Source: Cryptomeria japonica (lineage: Eukaryota; Streptophyta; Pinopsida; Cupressales; Cupressaceae). From it: a DNA stretch of 64,000 nucleotides. The position numbers were made by a program, and so were the translations under genes. The stretch spans positions 541,958,335-542,022,334 of the forward strand of contig NC_081412.1 of NCBI RefSeq assembly GCF_030272615.1, given 5' to 3'. The notes beneath the pieces were generated by a model, which saw nothing but the letters and a program-made list of their open reading frames with translations, made no database searches and was not told the DNA's origin. Below, in pieces: positions 45,199-58,500 of this stretch; positions within the stretch are counted from its first letter, which is position 1; each line of letters opens with the position of its first letter.

Positions 45199-47551
45199 AT
45201 TTGGTGAGCCTAACTCTCCTTATGCTTGCATAACTTTTGGTTTTCAATTTAAAATCTGATTATTATATAATTTTTTTAGAAATTCATTACATATATTGGT
45301 TGAACATTTATTTGGTTACATAATTGTTGATTAATATGGCATATGAGTATATTGTTTAATCATAGTGCATGTTATAAATGGAGTTGTTACCTTCCTTTGC
45401 TACAAAGTAGAAGCTAGTTCAATTTCAAGTTTTATCCAATATGTTTTAATGACATTCCTTTTTATGCATGTGATGATATCTTAGTACTTCCTTCTATCCA
45501 TAGATATGCTCTTGCCTCTCCCAAATGCGGTTTCACCCATTAGGACATTTTGGTGCAAGAAGAGACTATCGACACTTCTTTCAAAAATCTCCCTCCTAAG
45601 AATGAAGCTTTGAGGAATGTTGTTGATCCTTCTACTAAAATGTACCTCCCCTATGAAGATCATTTGGTGCAAGAGGATGATACAATGCCTACTTTTCCTA
45701 TTGACACCTCACCTTCTATTCATTTCAATAACCATCCCTCTAGAGATGGAGCATTAATGAGTTATGTTTGTTCCTCTCCTAAATTTTGTCTTACTCATAA
45801 CTTGGATACCTTGGAGCAAGAGGATGATACCATTAAGATCTCACTTCATTATGTTTTACCTTCCAATCAATTTAATGACATCTCTTCTAGAGATGAAGTA
45901 TTGAGGAATCATACGTGTCCCTCTCCCAAAGTTAAACCTATTCATGAAGTTGTTTTGGTGCAAGAGGAGGATATCACTAACAAATTTCCAACACTCTCTC
46001 TCTCATAAAGATGAAGCTTTAGTGGATAAAGAACCTAATCAAGTCAATGTTATTCATATGATTAGTTAAGCGAAGCCTAAACTTTTTGTCCACCTTTGTC
46101 AAATGTCTATCAACCTCAAAACAAACTCATGATTATTGTTAAAGGTAGGGTACGGATCAACAACCCGATTATCATGTAGTAGCTAACACATATAACACTT
46201 GAAACAACAAGAAAGACTCCAATATTATTCCCACTTCTCAATTTTTTCTTCCTCCCCCCCTTGTCTTTCACAACATGTTGGTAAGGAGTACAATCTTGTT
46301 GAGTAACTTAGTAACACTTCAACTAAGATATCCCTACGGGATTTGATTCAAACTTCACCTACATAGGTCATGGGATGCTCCAAATGATGTAGTAGTCATT
46401 CTTGATCATGTGAATGAAACGAAGACCAATATTGTGTTTTATCAAGATGAGTTACTTTATTCAAAAGTTCAAAGTTAATGTGATCCCTTCATGATTGTTG
46501 TGCTCATCAATGGTACTGCAATAAGATGTACTCTAGTTTATAATGGCTCACATCTTAATGTTTGTCGCATTGACTTATTATGTAAGATCAAAGTGGATAC
46601 CACCCAAGTATTCAACCAAATTCTCTTTATATTTGTGGCTTCAATTATATTGGTAAGTAGTTGTTAGATACAATTTCATAGTCTATTAAAGTAGATAAGG
46701 CGATCCTACCCAAGTTTATCCATGTCATGTATGGTACTCTCACATATAATCTTCTTCTAGGTAGACCATGGCTCCATGATATGCAAGTGGTCCCTTCTAC
46801 TAATCACTGTAATCTCAAATTCATTTATAATAACAAGATGTACACTCTAGAAGGTGATAAAAATTTGTGTGGTGGTGTCCTATATGAGGTAGAATTTATA
46901 TGGTCCCTTAGCTCACTATGATTTCTTTAGTACAACACAATCTCCCATTAATGATGCTTTCTTAGAAGATGATTTGGGTCCTTTAGGATTTATACCCAAA
47001 TTTTTTGGAGAGCATAAAATCCCCAAATTTATAACCGAAGCCTTGAACAAGCTTATTGTGTCATTTGTTCAAGCTTCTTCTATATCCATTTCAACTTCTT
47101 CTTCTAACACATGTCTTGATGATGATTGAGACTCTTTAAACTTAAACCTAATTAAAACTAAGAGTCAACCCTCTCCTCTTGACATTTCAACACCCACTAA
47201 AACTCCTACATTTATTTGGAAAAACAATCTAGAGTTGGTATTAAAATCCTTTTAAAACATGGATATAATGGATATGGTTTAAGATGTGTCCAACAAAGTA
47301 TTACATCTCATGAGAAATATGCATCACACTTTTTTAAAGAATTTTTAGGTTTCCAACCTAATTCTCTCATGACATCCCCCCCTTCATTGTCTAGTACATC
47401 CATCTATGCCTCTCCTAACTTTACATCTAAGGAAGAGAGTATTTTTATTGACATTCTTCAAGCCAAATTGATTACCCTTCCTTGGCCCAAATGAAAGAGA
47501 AAATGTAGACAAAATCTTGAGAATTATTTTGTTTGTGTATCATCAAGTGTA
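45199..47551 (+). pseudogene. Decayed Ty3-like gag/protease region, part 1
   Basis: The frame 45550-46008 contains a repeated phrase (LVQEDDT, LEQEDDT, LVQEEDI) seen as tandem coding repeats. The stretch 46727-46921 holds a protease-end motif, LLLGRPWLHDMQVVPST, with CNLKF after it. The stretch 47216-47494 contains HGYNGYGL, similar to the G-patch found near the protease in plant Ty3 polyproteins. Many stops and shifts separate these pieces. The reading frame is cut at 47551 by a copia element and resumes at 53639. RT and integrase were not found, so either they are lost or this too is a gag-type element. Confidence 0.6.
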
Positions 47552-47552
47552 T

Positions 47553-47688
47553 TGTTGGCCCAGTTTTCCCTTGTGTCAAAAGACCAATCTTTCAACTCTC
47601 GATACAAACTGTAGAGATATGGATCGCACGGGAGGCGCTTAGTCCCTTGTCATGAATCCCAAGGGGACCGCTGACCATTTTGCCAACA
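47553..47688 (-). repeat. 3' LTR (136 bp) of the copia element
   Basis: It matches 53503-53638 with scattered differences. On the minus strand it starts TGTTGGCAAAATGG and ends GGGCCAACA. Confidence 0.85.
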
Positions 47689-49305
47689 ATCTCCCCCTCA
47701 ACATTACCCGAGGGGATTCGAACCTGTGACCCAACACTTTGATACCAATTGTTAGCAACAAAGAGGAGGAAGACTAAGAGGGGGGAGTGAATCAGTCTTC
47801 ACCAAATCTACAAACTTAATCACAAAAATAGATTTGATAAACTATAGCAATGATAAATATAAGAAAATTAGCAACACAACACACAACACCAAGATTTTGA
47901 CATGGAAAACCCGGTTAAGGGAAAAACCACGGTGGGAACCTACCCACAATAAGATGATACTTTGCAATAGTATGTGAAATATTACAATGGGGAATGCACA
48001 TGCATTCAAGCACATTGCCTAGAGCTCACTGCTCAAAAGATAATGGCTCGGAAGGCTACAACCCTCAGGAAAGTCTCACTGACTTACAACAAGATTCAAA
48101 GTACAATCCAGAAGAAATGAACTAAAGGAATAGCATTTGCAAATGCCTGATTACAGTTCCAGTTAAGCATAATTGTCTGCTCAGCAATACTAATCTCCAC
48201 ACAATTACAACACCGAAGGATAAATCACTTGTTCACACATGAATATATCACCAATATATACAAATCATCAACCTTGACAACAAGGTTGACTAAACCCTCA
48301 ACCATCAATTACAAAATTACATGACACGATACAAAGATCGACCACCATACCAATATAATTATTTACATGATATAACATGGACCTAAATCAAATTCCCAAA
48401 CACTCAACTCCATCGAAAATCTCGCCAAGATCAACCGCAACATGCTACACCACCAAAAATACCATATAACACAAAATCATCAACAGTTCATAGAAACCAC
48501 CAAAAACTCGGACAACGATCAATGCAGATCACCAGAACAAATAGGACAATACTAGGAAACACCAACAAGCATGTTAGAATCATCAATAACAGCTACACCA
48601 ACACTACTTATCAAATCTTCATCCATCAACATCTGAAACTCAGGAATACAACTAATCAACAACTGTCACGAAGAAAGATAACTTGTGGAGCACCAAATCA
48701 CAAACTATCTAAAATGAAGATACACAAAACCATCCCAAGAAATATTCCAAAATCTCAGCACAAGATTTGATCACCCTAGAATATGGCGGAAGAAAGATTG
48801 AACTCTGCACAACAGTGATCAACAAAACAACACTGCAAATTGGATCACAAGATCTTCCCAATCAGCAATCACCGAAGCAAATTACAGGAATATGTTAACA
48901 TCAATAACAACAACATATCCTAGCAGCAACAATGCACAACAATATCCAACAATCTCCCCCTTTGGCATTGATGGCAACATATGAATGTGAAAAACATTCA
49001 ATGCAAAGAAAGAAGATATATCCAGCAAACTCCCCCTAAGATCAAAACATATAAAGAATTTTTTCATGTGATCTCTTTCCCCCTTTGATAGAAATGCCAA
49101 AGATCTCAAAATAAAAAACCAAAACCTCTCTCCCCCCCAAAAAAAACATGAATCTCGGGAATCTCTCTAAAACACAAACTACTCCACCAAAGGAGCAGCA
49201 TCAACTCACCAATCCGGATAAAAGGATACAACTCTGAAGTCTACCGGATTGATGCAAATCAATGCACCTAGTTATCATCAAGAGCGGTAGATACCCCTAA
49301 CTCAA
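47689..49305 (-). other. Long 3' non-coding region of the copia element, with polypurine tracts
   Basis: On the minus strand TTGAGGGGGAGAT abuts the 3' LTR and is the likely polypurine tract (47689-47701). A second primer-site-like word (minus TTGGTATCAAAG, 47738-47749) lies only about 50 bases upstream of it. Further AGGGGGAG/AAGGGGGA-type tracts occur near 48955, 49030, 49080 and 49128. The plus-strand frame 48522-48770 is a low-complexity reading of A/C-rich DNA. No protein domain is seen. Confidence 0.55.
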
Positions 49306-52300
49306 TTATCTTAAATAGACAAATGTATCTGTAGGCAAAGGCTTAGTGAAAATATCAACTATTTGTTCCTTTGTAGATACATACTCTAGCTTCATCTTCT
49401 CTTCACTGACTTGCTCTCTCAAGTAATGATATTTGATTGACACATGCTTAGTCTTTTAATGTTGCATTGGACTCTTGGACATGTTAATAGCACTGGAATT
49501 ATCATAGTAAATGACAATAGGCTCATCATAAATAATTCTGATATCCTTCAGCATTTGCTTCATCCAGACTACTTGAGTGCAATTACTAGCAACGAGCAGT
49601 AGATAAGGACACCAAATCTTGTTTCTTACTAGCCCATGAAACCAATTTCTTTCCCAAAAAGAATGCTCCATTGATAGTGCTCTTTCATTCATCAACATCA
49701 CCAACCCAATCTGCATCAATGTAGACACATAACATGAAATCATCATTCCTCGGATACCAAAGACCATAATCTATAGTTCCTTTCAGGTATTTGAATATCC
49801 TTTTAACATCAATGACATGAATCTCTTTCAAATCATCTTGATATCTAGCAGACAGGCACACAACATGCATAATGCTCGACCTAGTCTGAGTAAGATATAA
49901 CAGTCCACCAACCATAGATCTATACAAACTTTGATTAGCTTTTGAACATTCATCATTCTTACATAATTTGCAACCAATCACCATAGGAGTTCCAACCGGT
50001 TTGGAGTCATCTAACCCAAACTTCTTCAGCAATTCCTTCACATACTTAGTTTGATATATAAATATACCTTTTCTAGTCTGTGAAATCTGCAAACCTAAGA
50101 AAAAATTCATCTCACCAATCATAGACATCTCAAATTCTTTCTGCATATCACCGACAAACTTCATACTCAATTCATCATCACCTCCAAAGATAATATCATC
50201 AACAAAGACTTCAACAATTAAGATATTATCATTCTCTATCTTAAAGTACAAATTATTGTCAGCAACACCTTTACTAAATCCCAATTTTAACAAATACTTA
50301 TCTAGTCTAGCATATCAGACTCTAGGAGCTTGTTTCAGTCCATAAAGGGTTTTCTTTAGTTTACATACTATGTCTCCATCATTTGATAATGAAAATCCAT
50401 CAGGTTGCTCAATGTAGAATTCTTCCTCAAGATCACCATTCAAAAAGGCAGATTTTACATCCATCTAATATGCCTTGAAATCTTTATAAGCAACATATGC
50501 AAGCAATAGTCTAACAACTTCAATTCTGGCCACCAATGCAAAAGTCTCCTCATAATCAATTCCTTCTTTCTGAGAATACCATTTGCAAACCAGTCTAGCT
50601 TTATTTCTAGCAACTTCACTGGCTTCATTCAATTTTTTCCTGAATACCCATTTAATACCAATTACATTCTTATCCTTAGGTCTAGGCACAAGTTCCCAAG
50701 TGTTATTCTTTTCAATCTGTTATAGTTCTTCTTCCATAGCTCTCATCTAATTTTTATCTTTACAAGCTTCAACATCATCTTTAGGTTCAACTTTATAAAT
50801 CAAACACGCTTCTTTAGCAGTTAACCTTCTTCTAGTCATTACACCTTTATTCTTATCACCAATAATCTAATTTTTAGAATGATTCAGTCTTACATACCTC
50901 GGAGTCTTCTGATTATTCTGATTATCAGGTTTCTGCACCTCTTCACTAGCAACAACAACATTCGGGTTAATTGTCTCTACCATATTATTCTACTTAAGCT
51001 CTTCAGTCTAAATAGAGGCTAGAACAATATGTTGTTCATCGTCATAACCACATGTTCTGATCTCTTTCCCAAGGTTCTCATCCACCTTCACATTTGCACT
51101 TTCCAGTATCTTTCTTAGTCTCTTATTGTAGCATTGATAGGCTTTGCTCTTTGTATAATATCCTAAGAAAAATCCTTCATCACTTCTAGCATCAAACCTT
51201 TCTATATCCTCATCTCTTTTGATATAACATTTTCTACCAAATACTATGAAATACCTCACAGTAGGAACATGACCAAACCATAACTCATAAGGTATCACCT
51301 TTGATGTGAACTGTGTTGAATGTGTAAATAGTATTCCTAATAGCTTCTCTCCAATAGATCTTCAGAACATTCCCTTCAATCACCATAGTCCTTGAAGCAT
51401 CCAAGACAATTATGTTCTTCCTTTCAACAACTCCATTTCGTTGAGGGGTTCTAGGAGCAGATAATTGTCTTCTAATCTCATGCTCCTCACAGAATGAGTT
51501 GAACTCATCGGAACATAATTCTTCACCTCTATCAGATCTTAGACACTTTACCTTCAAACCAAACTCAGTCTCCACCTTAGCTTTGAATATCTTGAATTTG
51601 TCCAATGCTTTTGATTTCTCCTTTAAAAATATAACCCACATCATCCTGGAATAATCATCAGTTAGCAGCGTGAAGTATCTATCACCCTACACACTTCTAA
51701 CATTTGTAGGTCCACATAGGTCAATATGCACAAGATCTAGCAATCCATCGAATGTATACTACTTGCTCTTGAAATAAATTCTTGTTTGCTTACCCAACTG
51801 ACATTCCTTACATACCGGATTAATAGGCTTAACAATCTTAGGCAGATCTCTAACAGCTTGTGTAGAACGTATCTTAATCATTGAATCAAAATTAACATGA
51901 CACATTCTCCTATGCCACAACCAACTTTCATCAATTTGAGCAATCAAACAACTTTTCTCACCAACATTCAAATGAAAAATGTTACCTTTAGTCTTAGTTC
52001 CAGATGCAATCTCTATACCGAAGGCATTTAGGATCTTGCATAATTTTCCATTCTTGAATTGTAGATCATAACCTTTGTCAACCATCTGTCCAACACTCAA
52101 AATATTATGCTTTAAACCTTCAACATACAAGACATCATCAGTGTTATTCTTACCATCAAAAGAAATAGAACCTTTTCCATGGATCACACAGGCTTTGTCA
52201 TCCCCAAATCTAACTATTCCACCATCATACATTTCCATACTCGTAAATCTACTTTTATCACCAGTCATATGATGTGAACAACCACTTTCAATCACCCATT

Positions 52301-53446
52301 CATCTTTCTCTTCAACTTTAGCTGCTAAAGCCTTCTCCTCAATAGAACAACTTGTGGAATTAACAGGTACAGATCCATCTTCCTTAATGGCAAGGAATAC
52401 AACTTCATCTCCTTATGATTCTTCATCTATAATACCTTCATCAGCAACATAATAACAGTTCTTTTGATTTCTATACTTTTGGTTAGGCTTGTAGGGCTTA
52501 TCATACTTCTCATACTTCTTGTATCTATCATTCTTATCATGCTTATCAAACTTATCATGCCTGTCATACTTAGCCATTCTCTCTGGGCATCTAGAAGCAA
52601 AATGTCTTATCTTATTACAAGAAAAACATTTCAGAGGAAGTTTCCATCATACTTACCCACTCCTTTAGGAAATCTTCGGGCAATCAATGCTTCAAGCTCA
52701 TCCAACTCCTTTTCTTGCTCTTCCATCTCTCTTTTTTCTCTTTCATATCTAGATATTTTGCACTCATCAGGATCATACTTCTTCTTACCGGATACAGATC
52801 TTGATTCTCTAAATGTTGTCTCAGACTTTCCATGTGATTTTCCAAATTCACTCAACTCAAATGCAATAATCTTTCCAACCAACATATCTCTTTTCATTGT
52901 AGTCACACTTTGGATCTCATCAATAGTAGCACCCTTATGTTTGTAGGCAGGAGGCAAAGATCTCAACACCTTAGCAACAATTTCATCTTCTTCAATGGTT
53001 CCATCGACATATCTAATACCTAGGACAAGGTCATCCACCTTATCCATGAAGGAGTGTATGTTCTCATCATCTCACATCTTCAATGTCTCATACTTTCCTT
53101 TCAAACTCTGCAACTTAGAAATTTTCACCTATTTATCACCTTCATATAGAATTTCAAGCTTCTCCCAGATCTCATGTGCACTCTGAAGTCCCGTTACATT
53201 TGTCATTTCAGAATCAGTCAGGGCACTAAGCAATGCTTCCTTCACTCTAATATTATGTTCAACTTCCTTGATCTCATCAAGAGTAGTCGGTTCATTCAGA
53301 GGAGCATAATAGGCATTCTTTGTAATCTTTCAGTAATCTTCACCAAGGCATTTCAAGTGCACTTTCATCCGGTTCTTCCATATAGCATAGTTATTTACAT
53401 CAAACCTCAGACTTTCCTTCTTAAAGATAACACCTTGAGCTACCAT
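49306..53446 (-). pseudogene. gag-pol: Ty1/copia gag-pol polyprotein, broken
   Basis: ATG at 53446 follows the primer site. Gag has NNYAIWKNRMKVHL, LRSLPPAYKH and a CCHC-like finger (CFSCNKIRHFASRC, about 52600-52640). Protease has VIESGCSHHMTGD, with Glu where the catalytic Asp normally is. Pre-integrase has SVGQMVDKGYDL and LWHRRMCHVNF. Integrase has LRSDRGEELCSDEF and PQRNGVVERKN. RT has [13 protein letters not shown] and VFVDDIIFGG (Phe for the usual Tyr). RNase H has YIDADWVGDVDE and ends at TKPLPTDTF, with a stop at 49306. At least three stops in gag and several in pol are C-to-T type (TGG to TGA, CAG to TAG, CGA to TGA). The domain order integrase before RT proves Ty1/copia. Confidence 0.92.
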
Positions 53447-53484
53447 CCCGGATCTCCTCAAGCGGTTAAGCTTCTACCAGAGGA

Positions 53485-53500
53485 TCTAGCTCTGATACCA
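53485..53500 (-). promoter_or_regulatory. Primer binding site of the copia element
   Basis: On the minus strand TGGTATCAGAGCTAGA follows the 5' LTR after two to three bases and matches the initiator-Met tRNA type. Confidence 0.85.
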
Positions 53501-53502
53501 TT

Positions 53503-53638
53503 TGTTGGCCCAGTTTGTCGTTGCATCAAAAGATCGATCTTTCAACTCCCGATACAAATTGTAAAGATATGGATCATACATGAGGTAGTTAGTCCCTTGT
53601 CACGAATCCCGAGGGGAGCGCTGACCATTTTGCCAATA
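53503..53638 (-). repeat. 5' LTR (136 bp) of the copia element
   Basis: Direct repeat of 47553-47688. The outer end reads CCAATA where the other copy has CCAACA. Confidence 0.85.
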
Positions 53639-54475
53639 GTGTACAACCATTCCACAAATGAATGCCAAGCTTTGAAGACTAAGATTCAACAATTCACTGA
53701 TTTTGGTATCATTCAAATAACAAGTAACAATGTCTCACCTTTGTTATGACCCTTCTAAATAACATTGTGTTCCTATTATGTTGCTCCTCACTATGTGACA
53801 TTGGTACCATACCTCTCGGGAGCTCATTATCATTCATGGTGGTATAATTTCATGTGTAATCATACTTGACTAGCAACATAATAGCTTATTTATTCTTGGC
53901 TCTATGGTGGGAGGCAAGAATAGTCCTCAATCATTTCTCCTTCTTTATGATCCACTTTCCCTTTGTTGAGTTGTATATTTTCAAAATGGTTTTCTTTTCT
54001 TGCATGGAAATAAGGAACTCTTCCTTGCTTGAAAGTGTATATCTTTTAAATAACCTATCCTTGGTGATAGAAAGTATGCAATCCTTCATCAAGAATCTTC
54101 TTTCCTAGCAATAGGGATGGTGGCTATTCTTGATCTCCTTCTCCTTTCTTAGTTTTGAAGATGTCATCTTTATTAAAGATCTCCTCTTTATATGAAGGTA
54201 GATATATTTTGACAAAGATATCTTCCTCCCCCTTTGATAGTCATGTATCCTTCATAAGGATCCCTTTACACTTGTTGCAAAATATCTATTTTACAACTAT
54301 CCCTTCCTTGCTTAAAGAATTGTGTCCTTTAACAAATCTTCCTGCTAGCTTGGAACACTTGCATGTTTGTTGCAAATACTTCCTTGGTGGTGAAGGTGTT
54401 TTATCCTTAATGTGCTCATCTCTATCTCCTTTGAGATATCAACATAGAGATATGTTGACATCTTAAGGGGGCATA
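53639..54475 (+). pseudogene. Decayed Ty3-like element, part 2
   Basis: It resumes the reading interrupted at 47551. The joined host frame gives a short finger-like segment (YHQ before the insertion; NHSTNEC after it), followed by QALKTKIQQFTDFGIIQ, similar to gag fingers of Tat/Athila-type elements. Beyond 53760 no coding is recognisable. TTAAGGGGGCATA at about 54462-54474 looks like a polypurine tract, and the following TGAGGCATCC could be a 3' LTR start, but no matching 5' LTR start was found. Confidence 0.5.
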
Positions 54476-54491
54476 TGAGGCATCCTTGTTG

Positions 54492-54741
54492 TTTGTGTTG
54501 GTGCATGTTGCGACACCCATTTTGTAGTCAATTTTTTGGATTTCCTTGCAAACAAAGGATTTTATTTGGTAATATTTGTGTTGGTACAAGCTACACCACC
54601 CATTTGACAAATATTTTTTTAGGTTTCCTTGCAAATAAATGGTTTTGTTTGGTTATCTTTGTGTTTGGTGCATGCTACAACACCCATTTTGCAATTGTAT
54701 TTTTAGATTATCTAGCAAATAGAGATTTTACTTTGTAATAT
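54492..54741. repeat. 83-bp tandem repeat, three copies
   Basis: Units start with TTTGTGTTGGT at 54492 and 54575 and TTTGTGTTTGG at 54658, each followed by CATGCTACAACACCCATTT-like sequence. The period is 83 in both steps. Confidence 0.88.
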
Positions 54742-55509
54742 TCCTTAGAATAGAACACATAGCATAACACAACTTGCTAGCTAGTAGAATCCATGATAAA
54801 ATCATGAATCGCCCAACATAACACACCTTTTTGGCCAATGGAATTTATGCATTCTCTCATCAATTAGTGTGTGTCGTTGTTCTTTTTATAATTTTTCTTG
54901 TGCTCTTGCAAAAGCATTTTAAATGTTAAACTTGGAGTTTGGGAATACCATAAATACATATACATACACGTTGGCAATACACCAATTATCTATGCAACTT
55001 GGAATGATTTTTTTTTTAATACAAATAACTCTTTGTAGCATTAGTTAATACCATTTTAGGAATGATATGATATTATCTATAAGTACAAAAAATGAGGTGA
55101 TATTTGCTATAGTTAGTATAGCTACGTGTTCTTGCATATTGAAGGACATTTCTCTATTTTTCTTGGGTCAATGATACAATGATTTATAATAAACAAATTT
55201 TATATAATTTTTCTTATAATTAATCATAATTTTATGTTAGTTTGTTCATTATCGTGTAACATTTTTTAAGTCTGAAGATTTATGTTATAATTAAATTTAG
55301 TTATAGCCTTTTTTGTAGAGTATAATGTGCATTTTCTTTAAATTAATATCTTGAAATATTTTATGGCTACAAGGATTCTTCTCAATATAATAAAAAGAAA
55401 TCAAATGCATTTTTTAATTTTAAATCAGTTGCCTATAACTTTGGTATTATACTATTTTATCTTAAGAATTAAGAGAAACAATATTACTACTTATCAAATA
55501 ATTCGAATA
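54742..55509. other. AT-rich spacer, nothing recognised
   Basis: No gene, repeat array or element end could be supported here. Confidence 0.6.
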
Positions 55510-58500
55510 CTAGACTCTATAGATGGAGAAAAAGAACTCAGCATTCTCATTACTGCTTCTGTCAATACCTCCAATTCCAGCCTGACCAGGATTCCCTCTA
55601 GAATAACCATCAATATTAATCTTCAGAGTTCCCTCAAGGGGAGGGACCCATTTGCCCTCTCTATTGATTTTTTGTCTAAGTTGCTTTGATCTCTTCTTAG
55701 GACCAAAAGAACTACCAACACCCACTAGATTAAGATGTTTAACTGTAGCTAGATCACAATCCTCAACAGGAGAGATCAAATCACACTTAGCAACGATAGT
55801 CTCTTGGATTCTGCAAACAATATTTCTCCAAATCAATAGACTCCTACTCTCAGAACCATGGAAAATTTTGTGATTCCTCTCCCACCATAAATTCCATATA
55901 ACAAAAGTTGGGCCAAGATACCAAATTGTCTGAAGAAAAGTAGTCTTTGTTGGAGGCCTCCCTAAGCTGTCCCAAAATTCTACTAAATAGGTAGCACGAA
56001 CACAAGCATGGTTCCAAGCCCCCCACCATAGATGCCAAACATCTCTAGCATAAGAACACTAGAAAAAAAGGTGAGAAAAACTTTCTTCATCATTCCTACA
56101 TAAAACACATATAGACGGGCTGTGAAAGCCCCGCTTCCACAAATTATCCCATGTCGGACACCTATTTTGGGTGACAAGATAGAGAAAAAAGTTACACTTA
56201 GGTCAAGAAAAGTTATTCCAAACCTGCTTCCACCAAGGCACCCCTCCATGCCCGTTGAGCATACCATCCAAAGCCAGGTAGCCAGAGGCCACATAAAAAG
56301 TGCCCTTTGGATTAGGACCCCAAGCCAGCACATCCTCTCACTTAAGATTAATGCAAAGTCTACCAACAAGAATCTTTCCCAGTTCCTATTGATCCTCCTC
56401 AACACCTCCATCCGACCATTCTGGAGGGTCCTTCCAGCACGTGACTTCCACCTGCCCCATGAGCCTTGTAGTTTTGAAATTTGCAACCCTATTCCAACTT
56501 TCCTCACTCATAGAGTTACATAAATATTAGAGATGAGGAAACTGAGATAAGATAGGAGGGTGCCCATCCCAAGAGTCATGCCAAAATCGAGCCTCCAACC
56601 CCCTATTACAAATCCAGAAAAAGACCTTTTTTAATGAGATTTGCCCCTTTTTTAAGACTGACCCAAATCATAGATCCCTTTCCCTCTAAACTGCACCTAG
56701 GGACATCAATGTTGTTAACTACTTTGAGATATTTATGGGTAAGGATTTTAGCCCAATCCTAATCTTGACACGTACACCATCGCCAATATAACTTCACATC
56801 CAGGACTTGTCCAATCACATTCATAGACCTAAGACCAAGCCCCCCTTCTTGCTTTGGCTTGCAAACCTTATCCCATCTGACCAGACTCTATTTGGAAGCA
56901 CGAAGATTTCCAGACCAAAGAAATTGCCGCAAGAGAGCATCAAACTCCTTCACAAAGCTAGAGGGAGCAACCTGCACAAAACATCTGTAAATAGGGAGAG
57001 CTTGAACCACCACCTTCACTAAAGTCAACCTGTCAACAGAAGAGAGCCACCTACAAGTCCAATGAGTGACCTTCTTCCAAAATTTATCAAGAATATTCTG
57101 CCAAAGCTCTCTCAATCAAGGCCCCACACCAAGGGGAATCCCAAGATAAACCAAAGGGATTGCTCCAATCTGAAATCTGAGAATCCGAGCAATCATGTTC
57201 TAAATAGCCAGAGGAGTATTAAAAAAGAAGATTGAAGACTTAGTCTCATTAATGTTCTGCCTCGAGACCGCTAGATAAGAGTCTAACATTTTCCTGAAGT
57301 TAATAGCCTCATTGATTCTAGCTTTACCCATGAGAGCAGTATCATCCACAAACTGAAGGTGGTAAGAAGGGGACAAGCAATTTCTCCAGCTCCATCCCTG
57401 AATCAGGCCCTACCTAACCCTATCCTTGATTAATCTCCCAAGCCCCTCAACCATGATAATAAATATAAAGGGAGAGAGGGGATCTCCTTGGCGAAGCCCC
57501 CTGGATTCCTGGAACAGGTTAGAAAGAATTCCATTAACCAGAACTAAGAATGAAGTAGAAGAGAGACAACTCATGGCCCAATCCACCCATTCTCCACAAA
57601 ATCCAAAGGCCAAAAGAATCCTTTGTAAGAAAGCCCATTTGACTCTGTCATAAGCTTTCACCATGTCCAATTTAATAAACATTGCTTTTTCCTTCGAAGT
57701 CACCATAGAATGAATGGTTTTAGCTGCCACCACAATTCCATCAAGGATTTGTCTACCCATGACAAAACCCCCCTGCTCACTAGAGATCAGATTTTTAAGG
57801 CACCTCTTAAGTCTCTCGGCTATCAATTTAGTGACTATCTTATAAACCACATTGCAGAGTGTAATCGGTCTAAACTACTCTAATCTATTTGCATTCTCTT
57901 TTTTTGTAATCAAGGTTATAAAAGTATTATTCATACCCCTCAACATCTACTTGTTTCTATGTGACTCCTGAGCAACTGCAAGAAGGTCAAGCTTAATAAT
58001 ATCCCAAAATTCTTGAAAAATTCAATTGGGAATCCATTGGGACCTGGAGCTTTACCTTTTTCATCCCAAACACCACATCTTCCACCTCTTGCAACCTAAT
58101 GGAACTCATGAGTGCCATATTCATTTCATTGGACACCAAAGCTAGAATGCAACTAAGAACTAGGGCCTCCTCCTCATCAGCAGAGGGGAGTCTTCTGTAA
58201 ATATAGAAGAGAAATACTAGATAATTTACTAAGAGATATCATTGATTGATGAAAGATGAGATCCTTTTGAAGATACCAAATAAGTAATGAGGTTACCATT
58301 CCATCTAGCTCTAATAGAGTTATGGAAAAAGGCAGTATTCTTGTCTCCTTCCTGTAGACAGTCAATCCTGGACTTTTGTTTCTTGAAGATCTACTCTCGT
58401 AGCTCCCATTCCTCTAATTCTTTGACTGTCATGGATTCCTCCTAACTAATGTCCAAGGTCATCCCCTGATCCTGGATGTTTTAGATAATAGAATCGATTC

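Larger units (their letters stand above)
47552..53638 (-). mobile_element. Ty1/copia retrotransposon with 136-bp LTRs
   Basis: Direct repeats 47553-47688 and 53503-53638 begin TGTTGGCCCAG and end GCCAACA or GCCAATA. On the minus strand the right copy is followed by an iMet primer site (TGGTATCAGAGC), then gag, protease, integrase, RT and RNase H. The left copy is preceded by a polypurine tract. The host sequence reads GTGTA at 47547-47551 and again at 53639-53643, consistent with a 5-bp duplication. The short LTRs and the 1.6-kb 3' non-coding region are unusual. The coding region is broken. Confidence 0.88.

Noticed and set aside
47705-47750. tRNA gene: minus strand has a GGTTCGAATCC box-B-like word near a TGGTATCA word
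   Set aside because: No cloverleaf or box A at proper spacing could be drawn. The context is a retrotransposon primer site and polypurine tract.
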